The notes below the pieces were generated by a model, which did no database searches, had not been told where the DNA came from, and saw only the letters and a program-made list of their open reading frames with translations. From positions 4,763,001-4,827,000 of the forward strand of contig CP119314.1 in the NCBI GenBank assembly GCA_029202385.1: a stretch of DNA of 64,000 bases. Direction: 5' to 3'. Origin of the DNA: Candidatus Sphingomonas phytovorans. Its GTDB lineage: Bacteria > Pseudomonadota > Alphaproteobacteria > Sphingomonadales > Sphingomonadaceae. Positions 63,457 to 64,000 of this stretch are shown piece by piece. Position numbers and translations under genes: made by a program. The first letter of the stretch is position 1. Each line of letters begins with the position of its first letter.

Positions 63457-64000
63457 GCTGGGTCCGCTTCCTGGTCCGGGATCGTGAAACCTCCGTTCGT
63501 TTCGAGCGACGTCGAGAAACCTGCACGGGACGCCTGTTTTTCGACGTCGCTCGAAACCAACGGCGAAAGGGCGGTGCATTTTGCTTTGAGGCCTTCAGGC
63601 GGCGTCAGGCCGAGCACACCGATCGCCCGCTGGCGCTCGACCGTGCCGCGCGTCATCGCGGAACCGGTGCCGAGCGCGTCGAGCGTCTTCACGACCTCTT
63701 CCATCTCCGCCGCGCGGCGAAGGCCATGCACCATCATTCGGTCGAGATTGTAATCGGCCTTGTCTGCCCAATCGATGTCCGGCCAGCCAGCGTCGAGCGA
63801 GGCGGCGACCTCGCCGGCCACGCCGGCTTTCTCCGCCGCGAGGAAGCATTCGGCGGTCAGCGCCTCGAGCCCCTTCACCATCACGGAGCGGATCATCTTG
63901 ATCGAAGACGCCGCGCCGACCGGGCCGGCCAGGACCGTGACATTGGTGAAGCCGAACGCCGTCAGCATTTTCGCGCCGATCCCGGCATGCGGTCCGCTCA
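63453..64000 (-). CDS. DUF1932 NAD-dependent oxidoreductase, 5' part beyond window, repeat-derived C-terminus
   Basis: The visible 182 codons are the C-terminal part of a 6-phosphogluconate-dehydrogenase-like protein; the frame runs open to position 64000 so the Rossmann domain lies outside. DUF1932 is recognisable in GPVGAASSIKMIRSVMVKGLEALTAECFLAAEKAGV. In Sphingobium SYK-6 a similar gene accompanies lig genes; its function is not settled. The last roughly 35 residues, from about SPLVSSDVEKQ on, are read from a palindromic repeat (63493-63563) and contain the STSLETNG string that such repeats give in sphingomonads. The reading then continues to overlap the ligJ start, so the gene stays coupled. 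Confidence 0.8.
   Translation of the reverse strand, partial: SGPHAGIGAKMLTAFGFTNVTVLAGPVGAASSIKMIRSVMVKGLEALTAECFLAAEKAGVAGEVAASLDAGWPDIDWADKADYNLDRMMVHGLRRAAEMEEVVKTLDALGTGSAMTRGTVERQRAIGVLGLTPPEGLKAKCTALSPLVSSDVEKQASRAGFSTSLETNGGFTIPDQEADPA
63493..63563. repeat. Palindromic repeat (TTTCGAGCGACGTCGA type) forming the C-terminal tail of the DUF1932 gene
   Basis: Arms 63493-63519 and 63537-63563 are reverse complements in 25 of 27 positions, with a 17-base loop. The core TTTCGAGCGACGTCGA is a common dispersed palindrome in sphingomonad genomes as far as I recall. Here it lies wholly inside a reading frame. A different family from the CCCTCTCCC elements. Confidence 0.85.

Overview
The window is chromosomal DNA of a high-GC alphaproteobacterium, most likely a Sphingomonas-like member of the Sphingomonadaceae. 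Three things point there: large TonB-dependent receptors, a complete hopanoid (hpn) cluster in the order known from Zymomonas and sphingomonads, and a lig-type protocatechuate 4,5-cleavage operon. Nearly all of the 64 kb is coding. Genes overlap by 1-16 bases over long runs, and no tRNA, rRNA, CRISPR, integrase or transposase is visible.

Layout. (1) 1-798 (-): secreted cyanophycinase-like serine peptidase, cut by the left edge. (2) 933-13150 (+): a probable catabolic operon with two TonB-dependent receptors, a parallel beta-helix lipoprotein, its partner diheme cytochrome c lipoprotein, an FAD sugar/lactone oxidase, a D-threonine-aldolase-like PLP enzyme, an MFS transporter and a TetR regulator. 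The substrate is unknown. (3) 13187-34650 (-): a contractile injection system of the extracellular type (eCIS; Afp/PVC/MAC relatives). Read in transcription order it has tape measure, AAA+ ATPase, DUF4255 cap, an unknown 414-residue protein, sheath, two tube proteins, DUF5908 protein, LysM tube-adaptor, VgrG-like spike, PAAR tip, gp25, and two very large baseplate proteins. The last baseplate protein carries an 11-histidine run, a Pro/Glu linker and a C-terminal Rv2525c-like (DUF1906) glycoside-hydrolase-like domain. A small unknown gene (34850-35101) lies upstream on the same strand. No free-standing toxin or fibre gene is recognisable.

(4) 35305-57817: isoprenoid and hopanoid cluster. dxs, a DUF2141 gene and hpnN run forward; mlaA-like and hpnM run backward; ispH and hpnH run forward; hpnA-B-C-D-E-shc-hpnG run backward; hpnI, hpnJ, hpnK, a ferritin-like di-iron protein and hpnL run forward. 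Dxs and IspH supply isoprenoid precursors, HpnCDE make squalene, Shc cyclises it, HpnH and HpnG add and trim the adenosyl side chain, HpnIJK build the cyclitol ether head group, and HpnN/HpnM/MlaA-like proteins suggest outer-membrane lipid traffic. (5) 57934-64000 (-): DUF1932 oxidoreductase (cut by the right edge), ligJ, ligA, ligB, ligC, pobA and an aldo/keto reductase, for 4-hydroxybenzoate to protocatechuate and on through 4,5-cleavage.

Several families of palindromic repeats are scattered through the right half. One copy sits in frame inside hpnG, one forms the C-terminal tail of the DUF1932 protein, and one supplies the ribosome-binding site of hpnK. The eCIS and these coding-region repeats are the most unusual parts of the window.
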